64,000 nucleotides of DNA from Casp-actino8 sp964563545 (GTDB taxonomy: Bacteria > Actinomycetota > Acidimicrobiia > Acidimicrobiales > Ilumatobacteraceae): positions 62,001 through 126,000 of the forward strand of contig CAZLXB010000002.1 in NCBI GenBank assembly GCA_964563545.1, read 5' to 3'. The position numbers were made by a program, and so were the translations under genes. The notes under the pieces were generated by a model. That model did not search any database. It was given only the letters and a program-made list of their open reading frames with translations, and was not told the DNA's origin. Shown piece after piece: positions 49,427 to 59,030 of the stretch; within the stretch, counting starts at the first letter, position 1; each line of letters opens with the position of its first letter.

Positions 49427-51302
49427 CCGGCGGATGGAACTTGGCGTGCACCGCGCGAGCGACGTTCTCGGGTAGCCACGAGATGGCCAGCAGGTCGTCG
49501 AGTTCCGCTTTCTTCACGGCGTTCACACCGCCCATGGCCACCACCAGTTTCTTTCGCCGGGCTTCCCCCAGACCCTCGATGCCGTCGAGTGCACTTGCGG
49601 TCATCCTCTTGCCCCGTAATTCGCGATGGAATGTGTTGGCGAAACGGTGCGCTTCGTCGCGGATTCGCTGGAGCATGAACAACCCATCACTTCCTCGCGG
49701 CACTTCGACGGCCTCCGCACGACCCGGAACGAACACTTCCTCGAACCGCTTGGCCAACGACGCCACAGGGATCTCACCTTCGAGGCCGAGTTTGCGAACC
49801 ACCCGCTCCGCCACCGCGAGTTGACCCTTGCCGCCATCGACCAACAAGAGTTGAGGCGGGTAAGCGAACTTGCGCGGCCTCTTGTCCCCCTCGTCCACCG
49901 GATCGAAACCGGCGTCCCGTTCCTCGACGTAGGCCGTCAGTCGGCGCGTCAACACTTCTTCCATGGCCGCGTAATCGTCATTGCCGTCGACCGTCTTGAC
50001 CTTGAAGCGCCGATATTCGCGCTTCATCGGGAGCCCGTCCTCGAGCACGACCATCGAACCCACGTAGTCGGTGCCCTGGAGATGGGCCATGTCGTAACAC
50101 TCGATTCTCAGCGGAGCCTCGGGGAGCCCGAGGAGGTCCTGTAGCTCGGTGAGCGCCCGACTACGAGTGTTGTGATCGGCGGCACGCTTCATGCGGTGGC
50201 GGACGAAGTCATCGGCTGCATTCCGGGTGACCATCTCCATGAGTTCGCGACCCTGTCCGCGACGGGGCACACGAACCGACACCCTCGTTCCTCTGCGTTG
50301 CGAGAGCCACTCCTCACAAGCTCCCAGAGATTCCGGTTCGTGGGTCACGAGAACCGTCTTCGGGAAGCCGAGAGGCGGGTCCTCACCGTAGAGCGATTCG
50401 ATCAATCGGTCGATGAGACGCGCATCGTCGAGTTCTTCGACCTTGTCGAGGACGAATCCTTTACGACCGACCACTCGACCGTGTCGGACGAAAAACACCT
50501 GTACGGCCGCTTCGAGTTCGTCCTGAGCCACTCCGATCACGTCCACGTCCTCGTCGCGTTCGGCGACGACGATCTGCTTCTCGACCGCGCGAGCAATGGA
50601 GGCCAGTCGGTCCCGAAATCGTGCCGCTCGTTCGTAGTCCTGCTCGGCCGATGCGTTCTGCATCTCTTGGGTGAGCTCGGCGACGACCCGATCGGTGCGA
50701 CCCTCCATGAATTCACAGAGGTCATCGACCATCCTGCGGTAGGACTCGACTTCGACTTCGCCCACGCAGGGCCCCGAACACTTCTCGATGTGAAACAACA
50801 GACAAGGACGACCCAGACGCGCGTGTTGATTGAACTTGCCGGGGCTGCACGTTCGTACCGGAAAGGTTCGAAGAACCAGATCCAGCGTGTCCCGAATGGC
50901 GTATGCGTGCGGATACGGACCGAAGTATCGGACGCCTTTGCGCCGCTGACCCCGAACGACGACGGCCCGTGGCCATTCCTCGTCGAGAGTCACGGCGAGA
51001 AACGGGTAACTCTTGTCGTCCCGCAGTCGTACGTTGAAACGAGGCCGGTGCTCCTTGATGAGGTTGAATTCGAGGACGAGAGCTTCGACTTCGTTGCGAA
51101 CCACGATCCATTCGACCGAATCGGCTTCCGACACCATCTGCGCGGTACGAGGATGAAGGGTCGACGGATCGGCGAAGTAGTTCGACACTCTCTGCCGCAA
51201 ACTCGCGGCCTTACCCACGTAGATGATCCGGCCGTGACGATCCCGGAACTGATACGAGCCGGGCTGGTCGGGGATGCTTCCGGTCGGGGGACGGACGACC
51301 AT
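49410..51302 (-). CDS. uvrC: excinuclease ABC subunit C
   Basis: Dual-incision nuclease of nucleotide excision repair, 630 residues. The N-terminal GIY-YIG domain (PGSYQF...IIYVGKA) makes the 3' cut. The cysteine-rich CLLFHIEKCSGPC segment and UVR region (SAEQDYERAARFRD) follow. The RNase H-like domain (ECYDMAH, LLLVDGGKGQL) makes the 5' cut, and helix-hairpin-helix repeats are at the C terminus. The ATG at 51302 has TAGGCT 6 bases upstream; this -10 contains the uvrA stop codon. Confidence 0.97.
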   Translation of the reverse strand: MVVRPPTGSIPDQPGSYQFRDRHGRIIYVGKAASLRQRVSNYFADPSTLHPRTAQMVSEADSVEWIVVRNEVEALVLEFNLIKEHRPRFNVRLRDDKSYPFLAVTLDEEWPRAVVVRGQRRKGVRYFGPYPHAYAIRDTLDLVLRTFPVRTCSPGKFNQHARLGRPCLLFHIEKCSGPCVGEVEVESYRRMVDDLCEFMEGRTDRVVAELTQEMQNASAEQDYERAARFRDRLASIARAVEKQIVVAERDEDVDVIGVAQDELEAAVQVFFVRHGRVVGRKGFVLDKVEELDDARLIDRLIESLYGEDPPLGFPKTVLVTHEPESLGACEEWLSQRRGTRVSVRVPRRGQGRELMEMVTRNAADDFVRHRMKRAADHNTRSRALTELQDLLGLPEAPLRIECYDMAHLQGTDYVGSMVVLEDGLPMKREYRRFKVKTVDGNDDYAAMEEVLTRRLTAYVEERDAGFDPVDEGDKRPRKFAYPPQLLLVDGGKGQLAVAERVVRKLGLEGEIPVASLAKRFEEVFVPGRAEAVEVPRGSDGLFMLQRIRDEAHRFANTFHRELRGKRMTASALDGIEGLGEARRKKLVVAMGGVNAVKKAELDDLLAISWLPENVARAVHAKFHPPASGTS

Positions 51303-51308
51303 GAAGGA

Positions 51309-51314
51309 AGCCTA
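51309..51314 (-). promoter_or_regulatory. -10 hexamer of uvrC overlapping uvrA stop
   Basis: TAGGCT on the minus strand, 6 bases before the uvrC ATG at 51302. Its first three bases are the uvrA stop codon TAG. It could provide uvrC expression independent of uvrA. Confidence 0.4.
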
Positions 51315-54176
51315 CGAACGCTTGCCGGTCGTCGTCGGTGAGAGCATCGGCGCCAGAAAACGACCGGTGTGGCTCGACTTCGCTTTGGCGACTTGTTCGG
51401 GAGTGCCTTCGGCCACCACGGTTCCGCCGCCGCGTCCGCCTTCGGGACCAAGATCGATCAGCCAGTCGGCGGTCTTGATCACGTCGAGATTGTGTTCGAT
51501 CACGAGGACGGTGTTCCCTTGATCGACCAGGCGCGACAGGACCGTCAGTAGCCGGCGAACGTCCTCGAAGTGCAGACCGGTGGTCGGCTCGTCTAACAGA
51601 TAGATCGTGTGCCCGGTGCTGCGCTTGGCCAACTCGGTGGCCAATTTCACCCGCTGGGCCTCACCACCCGACAGCGTCGGCGCCGACTGCCCGAGACGTA
51701 CGTACCCGAGTCCGACGTCGACCAAAGTCTGCATGTGGCGGGCGATCGCCGGTTGATTGGCGAAGAATCCGACGGCTTCCTCGATCGGCATGTCGAGAAC
51801 GTCGGCGATGCTCTTGCCCTTGAACGTGATGTCGAGCGTGTCGCGGTTGTAACGCGCGCCCTTGCAGACCTCGCACGGAACGTAGACGTCGGGCAGGAAG
51901 TGCATCTCGATCTTGATGGTTCCGTCACCCGAGCAAGCCTCGCAACGACCACCGGCCACGTTGAACGAGAATCGACCCGGCTGATAGCCCCGCACCTTGG
52001 CTTCGGCGGTCGTGGCGAACAGTTTGCGGATTCCATCGAAGACCCCGGTGTAGGTCGCCGGATTCGAACGCGGAGTACGACCGATCGGCGACTGATCCAT
52101 GTCGATCACCTTGTCGAGGTGCTCGATTCCGACGACCTTTTTGTGTTTGCCAGCCGGATCCTTCGACTTGTAGATCTTCTGCATCAGAACGGGAAGCAGG
52201 ATGTCCCGGACCAAGGTGCTCTTTCCGCTTCCCGATACCCCGGTCACCGCCACGAAGCAACCGAGGGGAATCCGCACATCGATGTTCTGGAGATTGTGTT
52301 CCCGCGCGCCGACGATCTCGAGCCACTGCAGTCCCGGCGGCCGACGAGTGGATGGAACCGGTATCGACTTCTTCCCGGACAGGTATTGCCCGGTCATCGA
52401 CTCCTTGACTTTGGCGATTCCCTTGACCGGCCCGCTGTAGACGACCTCGCCGCCGTGCTCGCCCGCACCCGGACCGATGTCGACGATCCAGTCGCTTTCA
52501 CGAATGGTCTCCTCGTCGTGTTCGACCACCAGAACCGTGTTCCCGAGATCCCGAAGGCGTAACAGCGTTTCGATGAGGCGACGGTTGTCCCTCTGGTGCA
52601 GACCGATGGACGGTTCATCGAGGACGTACAAGGTCCCGACCAGACCCGAACCGATCTGGCTCGCCAAACGGATTCGCTGGGCCTCACCACCGGCCAGCGT
52701 TCCGGCCGAACGCGACAGAGTGAGGTAATCGAGCCCGACATCGAGCAGGAAACTCAACCGGGCGTTGATCTCCTTGACCACCCGCTCGGCGATCATCCGA
52801 TCCCGATCGGACAATTCCAACCCGGCCAGAAATCCGGCCGAATCGGCGATCGCCATGTCGCACACCTCGGAGATGTTCCGGTCGTTCACCGTGATGGCGA
52901 GCGTCGCCGGCTTCAGCCGGGCCCCTTTACATGCGGAGCAAGGAACTTCGCGCATGTAGCCCTCGTACTGTTCTCGACTCCAGTCGCTCTCGGCGGACTC
53001 GTGGCGACGCTTGATCCACGGAATGACACCCTCGAAGGTCGTGTTGAACTGCCGTGCTCGGCCGTAGCGATTCTTGAACTTCACCGTGATCGTGCCGGGC
53101 AATCCGTTCAGGACGAGCTTTTGCGCCTTGGCGCTCAACTTGTTCCACGGTTTGTCGAGATCGATGTTGTTGTCGTTGGCAACCGATTCGAGAATGCGCT
53201 GGAAGAACCCGGTGTGTGCACTGCGCCAGGGAGCGATGGCTCCCTCGCTCAGCGATAGATCTCCGTCCGGAATCACGAGTTCGGGGTCGACCTCGAAGGT
53301 CGTTCCGAGACCGTCACAGGTCTCACAGGCTCCGTAAGGAGAGTTGAACGAGAAATTACGGGGCGCCGGTTCGTCGAACGAATTACCGCACTTCGGGCAG
53401 GCGAGATGCTGGCTGAACGTGAGCGCCTCTTCCTCACCCTTGCCGTCACCGACGAGTTCTACCTCGGCCACGCCTTCGGCCAGACGAAGCGCGGTCTCGA
53501 GGCTGTCGGTCAGACGGCGCTCGATACCCGCTTTACGTACGAGTCGATCGACCACGACTTCGATCGTGTGCTGTTCGTACCGGGCGAGCTTCTTGTCGCT
53601 CTTCAGGAACTCCGCGATGTCGACGACTTCGCCGTCGACACGGGCTCGCACGAAACCCTGACCGGCGAGATCGCCAAGAAGGGTGTCGTATTCGCCCTTT
53701 CGGCCACGAACAACGGGCGCCAGAACCTGGAATCGCGTACCTTCGGGAAGCGTCAGGATGCGATCGACGATCTGCTGGGGGGTCTGACGGGCCAGACGGG
53801 TCCCGTCCTTCGGGCAATGTTGAACCCCGATCCGTGCGTACAAGAGCCGCAAGTAGTCGTAGACCTCGGTGATGGTTCCAACCGTCGACCGAGGGTTCCG
53901 GCTCGCCGACTTCTGATCGATGGAGATCGCCGGCGAGAGACCTTCGATCAAGTCGACATCCGGCTTGTCCATCTGGCCCAAGAACTGTCGGGCGTAGGCG
54001 CTGAGCGACTCGACGTAGCGACGCTGCCCCTCGGCATAAATCGTGTCGAAGGCCAACGAGGATTTCCCGCTCCCGGACAGACCGGTGAAGACGATCATCT
54101 TGTCGCGGGGCAGATCGACACTGAGATTCTTCAGGTTGTGCTCACGGGCTCCCTGCACCACCAGACGATCCGACAT
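51312..54176 (-). CDS. uvrA: excinuclease ABC subunit A
   Basis: DNA-damage sensor ATPase of 954 residues with two ABC modules. Walker A motifs GLSGSGKSS and GVSGSGKST; zinc modules with CPKCG and CPKD-type and CEACSGDG cysteines; signatures LSGGEAQR in both halves. A C-terminal TGR-rich tail follows. The start ATG has a -10 TATTCT 7 bases upstream. A perfect palindrome, GAATACAGACGTATTC, covers that -10 and suggests SOS-type repression. Confidence 0.98.
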   Translation of the reverse strand: MSDRLVVQGAREHNLKNLSVDLPRDKMIVFTGLSGSGKSSLAFDTIYAEGQRRYVESLSAYARQFLGQMDKPDVDLIEGLSPAISIDQKSASRNPRSTVGTITEVYDYLRLLYARIGVQHCPKDGTRLARQTPQQIVDRILTLPEGTRFQVLAPVVRGRKGEYDTLLGDLAGQGFVRARVDGEVVDIAEFLKSDKKLARYEQHTIEVVVDRLVRKAGIERRLTDSLETALRLAEGVAEVELVGDGKGEEEALTFSQHLACPKCGNSFDEPAPRNFSFNSPYGACETCDGLGTTFEVDPELVIPDGDLSLSEGAIAPWRSAHTGFFQRILESVANDNNIDLDKPWNKLSAKAQKLVLNGLPGTITVKFKNRYGRARQFNTTFEGVIPWIKRRHESAESDWSREQYEGYMREVPCSACKGARLKPATLAITVNDRNISEVCDMAIADSAGFLAGLELSDRDRMIAERVVKEINARLSFLLDVGLDYLTLSRSAGTLAGGEAQRIRLASQIGSGLVGTLYVLDEPSIGLHQRDNRRLIETLLRLRDLGNTVLVVEHDEETIRESDWIVDIGPGAGEHGGEVVYSGPVKGIAKVKESMTGQYLSGKKSIPVPSTRRPPGLQWLEIVGAREHNLQNIDVRIPLGCFVAVTGVSGSGKSTLVRDILLPVLMQKIYKSKDPAGKHKKVVGIEHLDKVIDMDQSPIGRTPRSNPATYTGVFDGIRKLFATTAEAKVRGYQPGRFSFNVAGGRCEACSGDGTIKIEMHFLPDVYVPCEVCKGARYNRDTLDITFKGKSIADVLDMPIEEAVGFFANQPAIARHMQTLVDVGLGYVRLGQSAPTLSGGEAQRVKLATELAKRSTGHTIYLLDEPTTGLHFEDVRRLLTVLSRLVDQGNTVLVIEHNLDVIKTADWLIDLGPEGGRGGGTVVAEGTPEQVAKAKSSHTGRFLAPMLSPTTTGKRS

Positions 54177-54183
54177 CGTGCCG

Positions 54184-54200
54184 AGAATACAGACGTATTC
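54184..54200 (-). promoter_or_regulatory. uvrA operator (LexA-like palindrome) over -10
   Basis: GAATAC-AGAC-GTATTC at 54185-54200 is a perfect 6-4-6 inverted repeat, 9 bases before the uvrA ATG. It overlaps the minus-strand -10 TATTCT (54184-54189). The architecture resembles SOS boxes of the GAAC-N4-GTTC type, with different half-sites. Binding of LexA would silence uvrA. The regulator identity is inferred. Confidence 0.55.
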
Positions 54201-54210
54201 GGAACGCCAC

Positions 54211-56247
54211 CTAGCCGGCGTCCTTCATCTCCCGTCGAAGTTCGTTGATCTCGTCCCGCAGACGTGCGGCGTACTCGAACTTCAGATCGGCGGCGGCCTC
54301 GTGCATCTCCTCCTCGAGGGTCTGAATGAGACGAGCCAATTCCTGTTGCGGGAGCGTCTTCAGTTCACGCTGGACCTTGTCGCGCTCGCGTTGACGCCTT
54401 CGATCCTTGCCGGGGACCGGTGCACCACCATCTCCGTCGGGCCGCAGAATCGAGAGGATGTCACCCACGGCCTTGCGGATCGTCTGCGGGTTGATCCCGT
54501 GTTCTTCGTTGTACGCCACTTGCAGAGACCGGCGCCGATTGGTCTCGTCGATGGCACGTTTCATCGAAGGCGTCATCTGATCGGCATACATGATCACCTG
54601 GCCATCGACATTTCGGGCCGCCCGTCCGATCATCTGGATGAGCGACGTCTCACTGCGTAGAAATCCTTCTTTGTCGGCGTCGAGGATCGCCACCAGGCTC
54701 ACTTCGGGCAGGTCCAGTCCTTCGCGCAACAGGTTGATGCCCACCAAGACGTCGAATTCACCGAGACGGAGGGCGCGCAGAATCTCGATCCGCTGGATCG
54801 TGTCGATGTTGCTGTGCAGATAACGAACCCGCAGTCCTTGTTCGAGCAAGTAGTCGGTGAGATCCTCGGCCATCTTCTTGGTGAGCGTGGTCACCAGGAC
54901 CCGGTCGCCCATGCCCACCCGTTCATTGACGTTCTCCATCAGATCGTCGATCTGTCCCTTGGTGGGCTTGACCACGACTTCGGGATCCACCAAACCGGTC
55001 GGACGGACGATCTGCTCGACGATTCGTTGCGACTCCTTGAGCTCGAAAGGTCCGGGGGTGGCCGACAGAAAGATGCACTGATTCACCCGTTCGAGCACCT
55101 CCGGAAACTCGAGCGGACGGTTGTCACGAGCGCTCGGTAGACGGAAACCGTGCTCCACGAGAATGTCCTTGCGACTGCGGTCCCCGGCGAACTGTCCGTG
55201 CAACTGCGGTACCGCGACGTGACTCTCGTCGATCACCATCAGGAAGTCCTTCGGGAAGTAGTCGAGCAAGGTGAACGGTGGTTCACCGGGCTGGCGGCCG
55301 TCGATGTGCATCGAGTAGTTCTCGATCCCGTTGCAGTAGCCGACTTCCTGGATCATCTCGAGGTCGTGTTGGGTCCGCATGCGTAGTCGTTGAGCCTCGA
55401 GTAGCTTCCCCTCCCTCTCGAAGACGGCCAGCCTCTCCTGGAGCTCGGCCTCGATGCCGAGCACGGCCTTGCGCATTCGCTCGTCGCCGGCGACATAGTG
55501 AGTCGCCGGAAAGACGAGGATTTCGTTCGATTCGCGAAGAGTCTCCCCCGTCACGGGATCGATCATCGTCAATCGATCGACGGTGTCGCCGAACATCTCG
55601 ACCCGAACAACCGACTCCTCATAGGCCGGATGGATCTCGATGGTGTCACCCCGAACACGGAAGTTTCCGCGGCCCAATGCCATGTCGTTCCGGTCGTATT
55701 GGAGGTCGACCAGTCGCCGAAGGATGCTGCGCATGTCGTAGTCGACGCCGACGTGCAATTCGAGAAGTTGACCGCGGTATTCGTCCGGGTCGCCCATGCC
55801 GTAGATGCACGAGACCGATGCGACGACGATGGTGTCGCGCCTCGTCAATAGCGCGGCGGTGGCCGAATGACGGAGACGATCGATGTCGTCGTTGATCGAC
55901 GAGTCCTTCTCGATGTACGTGTCACTGGAGGCGATGTAGGCCTCGGGCTGGTAGTAGTCGTAATAGCTGACGAAGTACTCCACGCGGTTGTGCGGGAAGA
56001 ACTCGCGCATCTCCTGCGCGAGCTGGGCGGCCAGGCTCTTGTTCGGAGCCAGAATCAGCGTCGGGCGCTGAGTTCGCTCGATCGTCCAGGCAATAGTCGC
56101 GCTCTTTCCCGAACCGGTGATGCCGAGAAGAGTCTGGAAACGCAACCCTGATTCGATTCCGTCGGCGAGTTCGGAGATGGCCTTGGGCTGGTCACCGGCC
56201 GGCTGATACTCGGCGATCATCCGGAAGGTCTGGTCGGTCGCCGGCAC
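54211..56247 (-). CDS. uvrB: excinuclease ABC subunit B
   Basis: Helicase-like damage verifier, 678 residues. Walker A GITGSGKS, the beta-hairpin region YYDYYQPEAYI, DExx box VIDESHVA, motif VI GRAARN, and the C-terminal UVR domain (EEEMHEAAADLKFEYAARLRD) that binds UvrC. The start is a GTG at 56247 with TAGGCT (56254-56259) 6 bases upstream. It lies 34 bp upstream of uvrA and 38 bp after coaE. Confidence 0.98.
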   Translation of the reverse strand: MPATDQTFRMIAEYQPAGDQPKAISELADGIESGLRFQTLLGITGSGKSATIAWTIERTQRPTLILAPNKSLAAQLAQEMREFFPHNRVEYFVSYYDYYQPEAYIASSDTYIEKDSSINDDIDRLRHSATAALLTRRDTIVVASVSCIYGMGDPDEYRGQLLELHVGVDYDMRSILRRLVDLQYDRNDMALGRGNFRVRGDTIEIHPAYEESVVRVEMFGDTVDRLTMIDPVTGETLRESNEILVFPATHYVAGDERMRKAVLGIEAELQERLAVFEREGKLLEAQRLRMRTQHDLEMIQEVGYCNGIENYSMHIDGRQPGEPPFTLLDYFPKDFLMVIDESHVAVPQLHGQFAGDRSRKDILVEHGFRLPSARDNRPLEFPEVLERVNQCIFLSATPGPFELKESQRIVEQIVRPTGLVDPEVVVKPTKGQIDDLMENVNERVGMGDRVLVTTLTKKMAEDLTDYLLEQGLRVRYLHSNIDTIQRIEILRALRLGEFDVLVGINLLREGLDLPEVSLVAILDADKEGFLRSETSLIQMIGRAARNVDGQVIMYADQMTPSMKRAIDETNRRRSLQVAYNEEHGINPQTIRKAVGDILSILRPDGDGGAPVPGKDRRRQRERDKVQRELKTLPQQELARLIQTLEEEMHEAAADLKFEYAARLRDEINELRREMKDAG

Positions 56248-56253
56248 GACTCA

Positions 56254-56259
56254 AGCCTA
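56254..56259 (-). promoter_or_regulatory. -10 hexamer of uvrB (leaderless)
   Basis: TAGGCT on the minus strand, 6 bases before the GTG at 56247; the same hexamer and spacing as uvrC. Confidence 0.4.
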
Positions 56260-56284
56260 CGGTGAGGTTCCGATCACACCGGAT

Positions 56285-56920
56285 CTACTTCGACTTGGGC
56301 GTCACCGGTTCGTAGTCGGCCGGCAACTGAGGAAGTGATGTGAGCCATTTCCAGACTTCGTCGATCTGGGGCGTGAGATCGGTCGGAGATCCGCTGTTGT
56401 CGATGACGAAATCGGCCGCCGCCAAGCGGGCCTCCCGCGTGGCCTGTCGACCGATGCGCGCGCGGGCATCGGCTTCGTCGAATCCACGGAACTCGACCAA
56501 GCGCCGAATCTGAGTATCCACCGGCACATCCACCACGATGCGACCCTGCAATCCTTCGCGAGGATTCTCCGTCAACAGAGGAATATCGAGAACGACGACG
56601 TTGTCGGTGGCCCGCTGCTCGATCATGCGGCGATTCATCTCCTGGCCGACTGCCGGGTGGACGATTTCGTTCAACGACTTCAGGGCCTCGGGATCGTTGA
56701 ACACGATGGCAGCAACGGCCGGTCGGTCGAGCGATCCGTCCGACGCCACGATGGACGGACCGAATCGTTCAACGAGCCGGGCGATCACCGGGGATCCGGG
56801 CTGTTGAACCTCGCGCGTGATCGCATCGGCATCGACGATGATCGCGCCACGAGCAGCCAGGAGCGCACTCACGGTCGATTTTCCGGAGCCGATGCCACCC
56901 GTGAGGCCGACGAGGATCAT
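56285..56920 (-). CDS. coaE: dephospho-CoA kinase
   Basis: Last step of CoA synthesis, phosphorylating the ribose of dephospho-CoA. 211 residues; P-loop GGIGSGKST, DADAITREVQQPGSP, and LDIPLLTE, all typical. Its start ATG has TAGCGT (56927-56932) upstream. With panB and panC at the left end, the window holds three steps of CoA synthesis. The uvrB neighbour is the common actinobacterial arrangement. Confidence 0.96.
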   Translation of the reverse strand: MILVGLTGGIGSGKSTVSALLAARGAIIVDADAITREVQQPGSPVIARLVERFGPSIVASDGSLDRPAVAAIVFNDPEALKSLNEIVHPAVGQEMNRRMIEQRATDNVVVLDIPLLTENPREGLQGRIVVDVPVDTQIRRLVEFRGFDEADARARIGRQATREARLAAADFVIDNSGSPTDLTPQIDEVWKWLTSLPQLPADYEPVTPKSK

Positions 56921-56926
56921 GGTCTC

Positions 56927-56932
56927 ACGCTA
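56927..56932 (-). promoter_or_regulatory. -10 hexamer of coaE (leaderless)
   Basis: TAGCGT on the minus strand, 6 bases before the ATG at 56920. Confidence 0.4.
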
Positions 56933-57005
56933 GAGGACGATCTTGACGTGATGCTGATGGAACCGCCAAGACCTCCGAGTGACCGACCGGTACTCTCCCC
57001 GAGCG

Positions 57006-57644
57006 ATGGACGTTGCCCCGATTCGAGTTCTGGTCGCGGATCCGGTTCCGCTGAGCGGCGAGCTGCTCGCCGCTCGACTCGCCGCCGACGGACTCGCCAT
57101 CGTGGCCGTTGCCCACGATGGCGCATCGGCGCACAACCTCGCACTTCAACATCAGCCCGACGTCGTGATCCTCGACATCGAATTGCGCGAACCCGATGGC
57201 ATCTCCACCATCAGAGACATGCTTCGCGCCGACCGCCGTTTCCGCATCCTCGTCCTCACCGCGAGCGACGACGTCCTCTCGGCCCGCTACGCCATGCAAG
57301 CCGGCGCGGTCGCCTTCCTCTCGAAGTCGGGCACCTACGAGGATCTGTCCGGCGCCCTTCGAACCGTCATGGCCGGGGACACCGTGGTCACCCACCGACC
57401 ATCCGATGGACGGACGTCGGGACAAGAGCCGATGACGATCGGATCCCTGCTCTCCGATCGGGAGGAGGAAGTCCTGTCACTGGTCGCCACCGGTCTCACC
57501 AACCCCGAGATCGCCGAGCGACTCTTCATCAGCGCTCGCACCGTGAAGAATCACTTGTCGTCGATCTACGACAAGCTGGGAGTGGGCGACAAGACGCAGG
57601 CGCTGATCCGCGCCGTGCGCCTCGGGATCGTCAGGGTCGAGTAG
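57006..57644 (+). CDS. response regulator, LuxR/NarL type
   Basis: DNA-binding response regulator of 212 residues. Receiver: ADPVPLSGE, phospho-acceptor Asp in VVILDIELREPDG, LTASDD and Lys in FLSKSG. The first acidic pair is reduced to a single Asp (ADP where ADD is common), which may weaken Mg binding. The C-terminal helix-turn-helix is LSDREEEVLSLVATGLTNPEIAERLFISARTVK. ATG at 57006 is preferred; GTG at 56979 is possible. No histidine kinase is nearby, so its partner is unknown. Confidence 0.9.
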   Translation: MDVAPIRVLVADPVPLSGELLAARLAADGLAIVAVAHDGASAHNLALQHQPDVVILDIELREPDGISTIRDMLRADRRFRILVLTASDDVLSARYAMQAGAVAFLSKSGTYEDLSGALRTVMAGDTVVTHRPSDGRTSGQEPMTIGSLLSDREEEVLSLVATGLTNPEIAERLFISARTVKNHLSSIYDKLGVGDKTQALIRAVRLGIVRVE

Positions 57645-57647
57645 CGG

Positions 57648-58910
57648 TCAGGCTTCGGGGGCAGCCGGAGCAGCCGGTTCGCCCGACTCGCCGTAGTACT
57701 CGGCCCATGTGGCCTCACGCGACGCGTCGTCGGCGCCGGCGGTCCAGTTGCCGTGTTCGTCGACTTCGAAGTGCTTGCGGTACTCCTCGGCCAGCTCGCC
57801 ACCCTCGGCGGCCTGCTTGATGCTGAGGCTGATCCGACGACGACCGAGGTCGAGGTCGATGATCTTGACCCAGAGTTCCTCGCCCGGGGTCACGACCTGC
57901 TCGGGGGCCTCCACGTGCTGCGTGCTCATCTCGGAGATGTGCACCAGACCCTCGATGCCTTCGCCCACCTGCACGAAACCACCGAACGGCACCAGCTTGG
58001 TGACCCGGCCGTACACGAGTTGACCGACTTCGTGGGACGAAGCGAAGACCTCCCACGGGTCCTTCTGTGTCTGCTTACGCGAAAGGCTGATCCGCTCACG
58101 GTCGTAGTCGATGTCGAGGACCTTCACGGTCACCTTGTCGCCGACCGCGACTTCGGATCCCGGGTGGTCCACGTGGTTCCACGACAACTCGCTGACGTGG
58201 ATGAGACCGTCCATTCCGCCGAGATCGACGAAGGCACCGAAGGCCACGACGCTCGAGACCACACCCTCGCGCACGTCACCGACCTTGAGGTTCGACAGGA
58301 ACCCGTCGCGGGCTTCCTTCTGCGTCTCCTCGAGGTAGGCGCGACGCGACAGAACGACGTTGTTGCGGTTCTTGTCGAGTTCGATGATCTTGGCCTGAAG
58401 AACCTTGCCCACGTAGGGCTGGAGGTCACGGACTCGGCGGAGCTCGACGAGCGAAGCCGGGAGGAAGCCGCGCAGACCGATGTCGACGATGAGACCACCC
58501 TTCACGACTTCGATGACGAGACCTTCGACCATCTCGTCGGCCTCCTTCTTCTTCTCGATGTTGCCCCAGGCACGTTCGTACTGGGCGCGCTTCTTCGAGA
58601 GGATGAGTCGGCCTTCCTTGTCCTCTTTCTGCAGAACGAGGGCTTCGACCTTCTCACCGAGCGAGACGATCTCGCCGGGGTCGACGTCGTTGCGAATGGA
58701 GAGTTCACGCGAGGGGATGACGCCTTCGCTCTTGTAACCGATGTCGAGGAGAACTTCGTCCTTGTCGATCTTCACGACGGTGCCGTGCACGACTTGGCCG
58801 TCCTCCACTTCGACGAGAGTTCCCTCGATCGCCTCACCAAAGGGCTTGTCGAGATCGTTTTCGGTGACTTTCCGCGGCGTGTAGTTGCCTTCGGCGTCGT
58901 AGGTGCCCAT
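57648..58910 (-). CDS. rpsA: 30S ribosomal protein S1
   Basis: mRNA-binding ribosomal protein, four S1 (OB-fold) repeats at about residues 30-100, 115-180, 200-270 and 285-355, in a 420-residue chain. Typical actinobacterial strings are VLLDIGYKSEGVIPSRELS, SKKRAQYERAWG and GFLPASLVELRRVRDLQPYVG. The C-terminal tail is Ala/Pro/Glu-rich. ATG at 58910 is preferred over TTG at 58940. Leaderless genes may depend less on S1. It is convergent with the response regulator. Confidence 0.95.
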   Translation of the reverse strand: MGTYDAEGNYTPRKVTENDLDKPFGEAIEGTLVEVEDGQVVHGTVVKIDKDEVLLDIGYKSEGVIPSRELSIRNDVDPGEIVSLGEKVEALVLQKEDKEGRLILSKKRAQYERAWGNIEKKKEADEMVEGLVIEVVKGGLIVDIGLRGFLPASLVELRRVRDLQPYVGKVLQAKIIELDKNRNNVVLSRRAYLEETQKEARDGFLSNLKVGDVREGVVSSVVAFGAFVDLGGMDGLIHVSELSWNHVDHPGSEVAVGDKVTVKVLDIDYDRERISLSRKQTQKDPWEVFASSHEVGQLVYGRVTKLVPFGGFVQVGEGIEGLVHISEMSTQHVEAPEQVVTPGEELWVKIIDLDLGRRRISLSIKQAAEGGELAEEYRKHFEVDEHGNWTAGADDASREATWAEYYGESGEPAAPAAPEA

Positions 58911-59030
58911 GGGGCTGGAGGAGGTCAGTAGGTCGGACAAGGGACAGGTCGCTTTCGGATAGGGATGATCGATGGGACAGGGACAGTTCCCCGAGAGGAA
59001 CCGGGCAAGGCTACCGGCGAGGTGGTGCGG

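Noticed and set aside
57753..58931. 392-codon plus-strand frame over rpsA
   Set aside because: Antisense to a highly conserved ribosomal protein gene.
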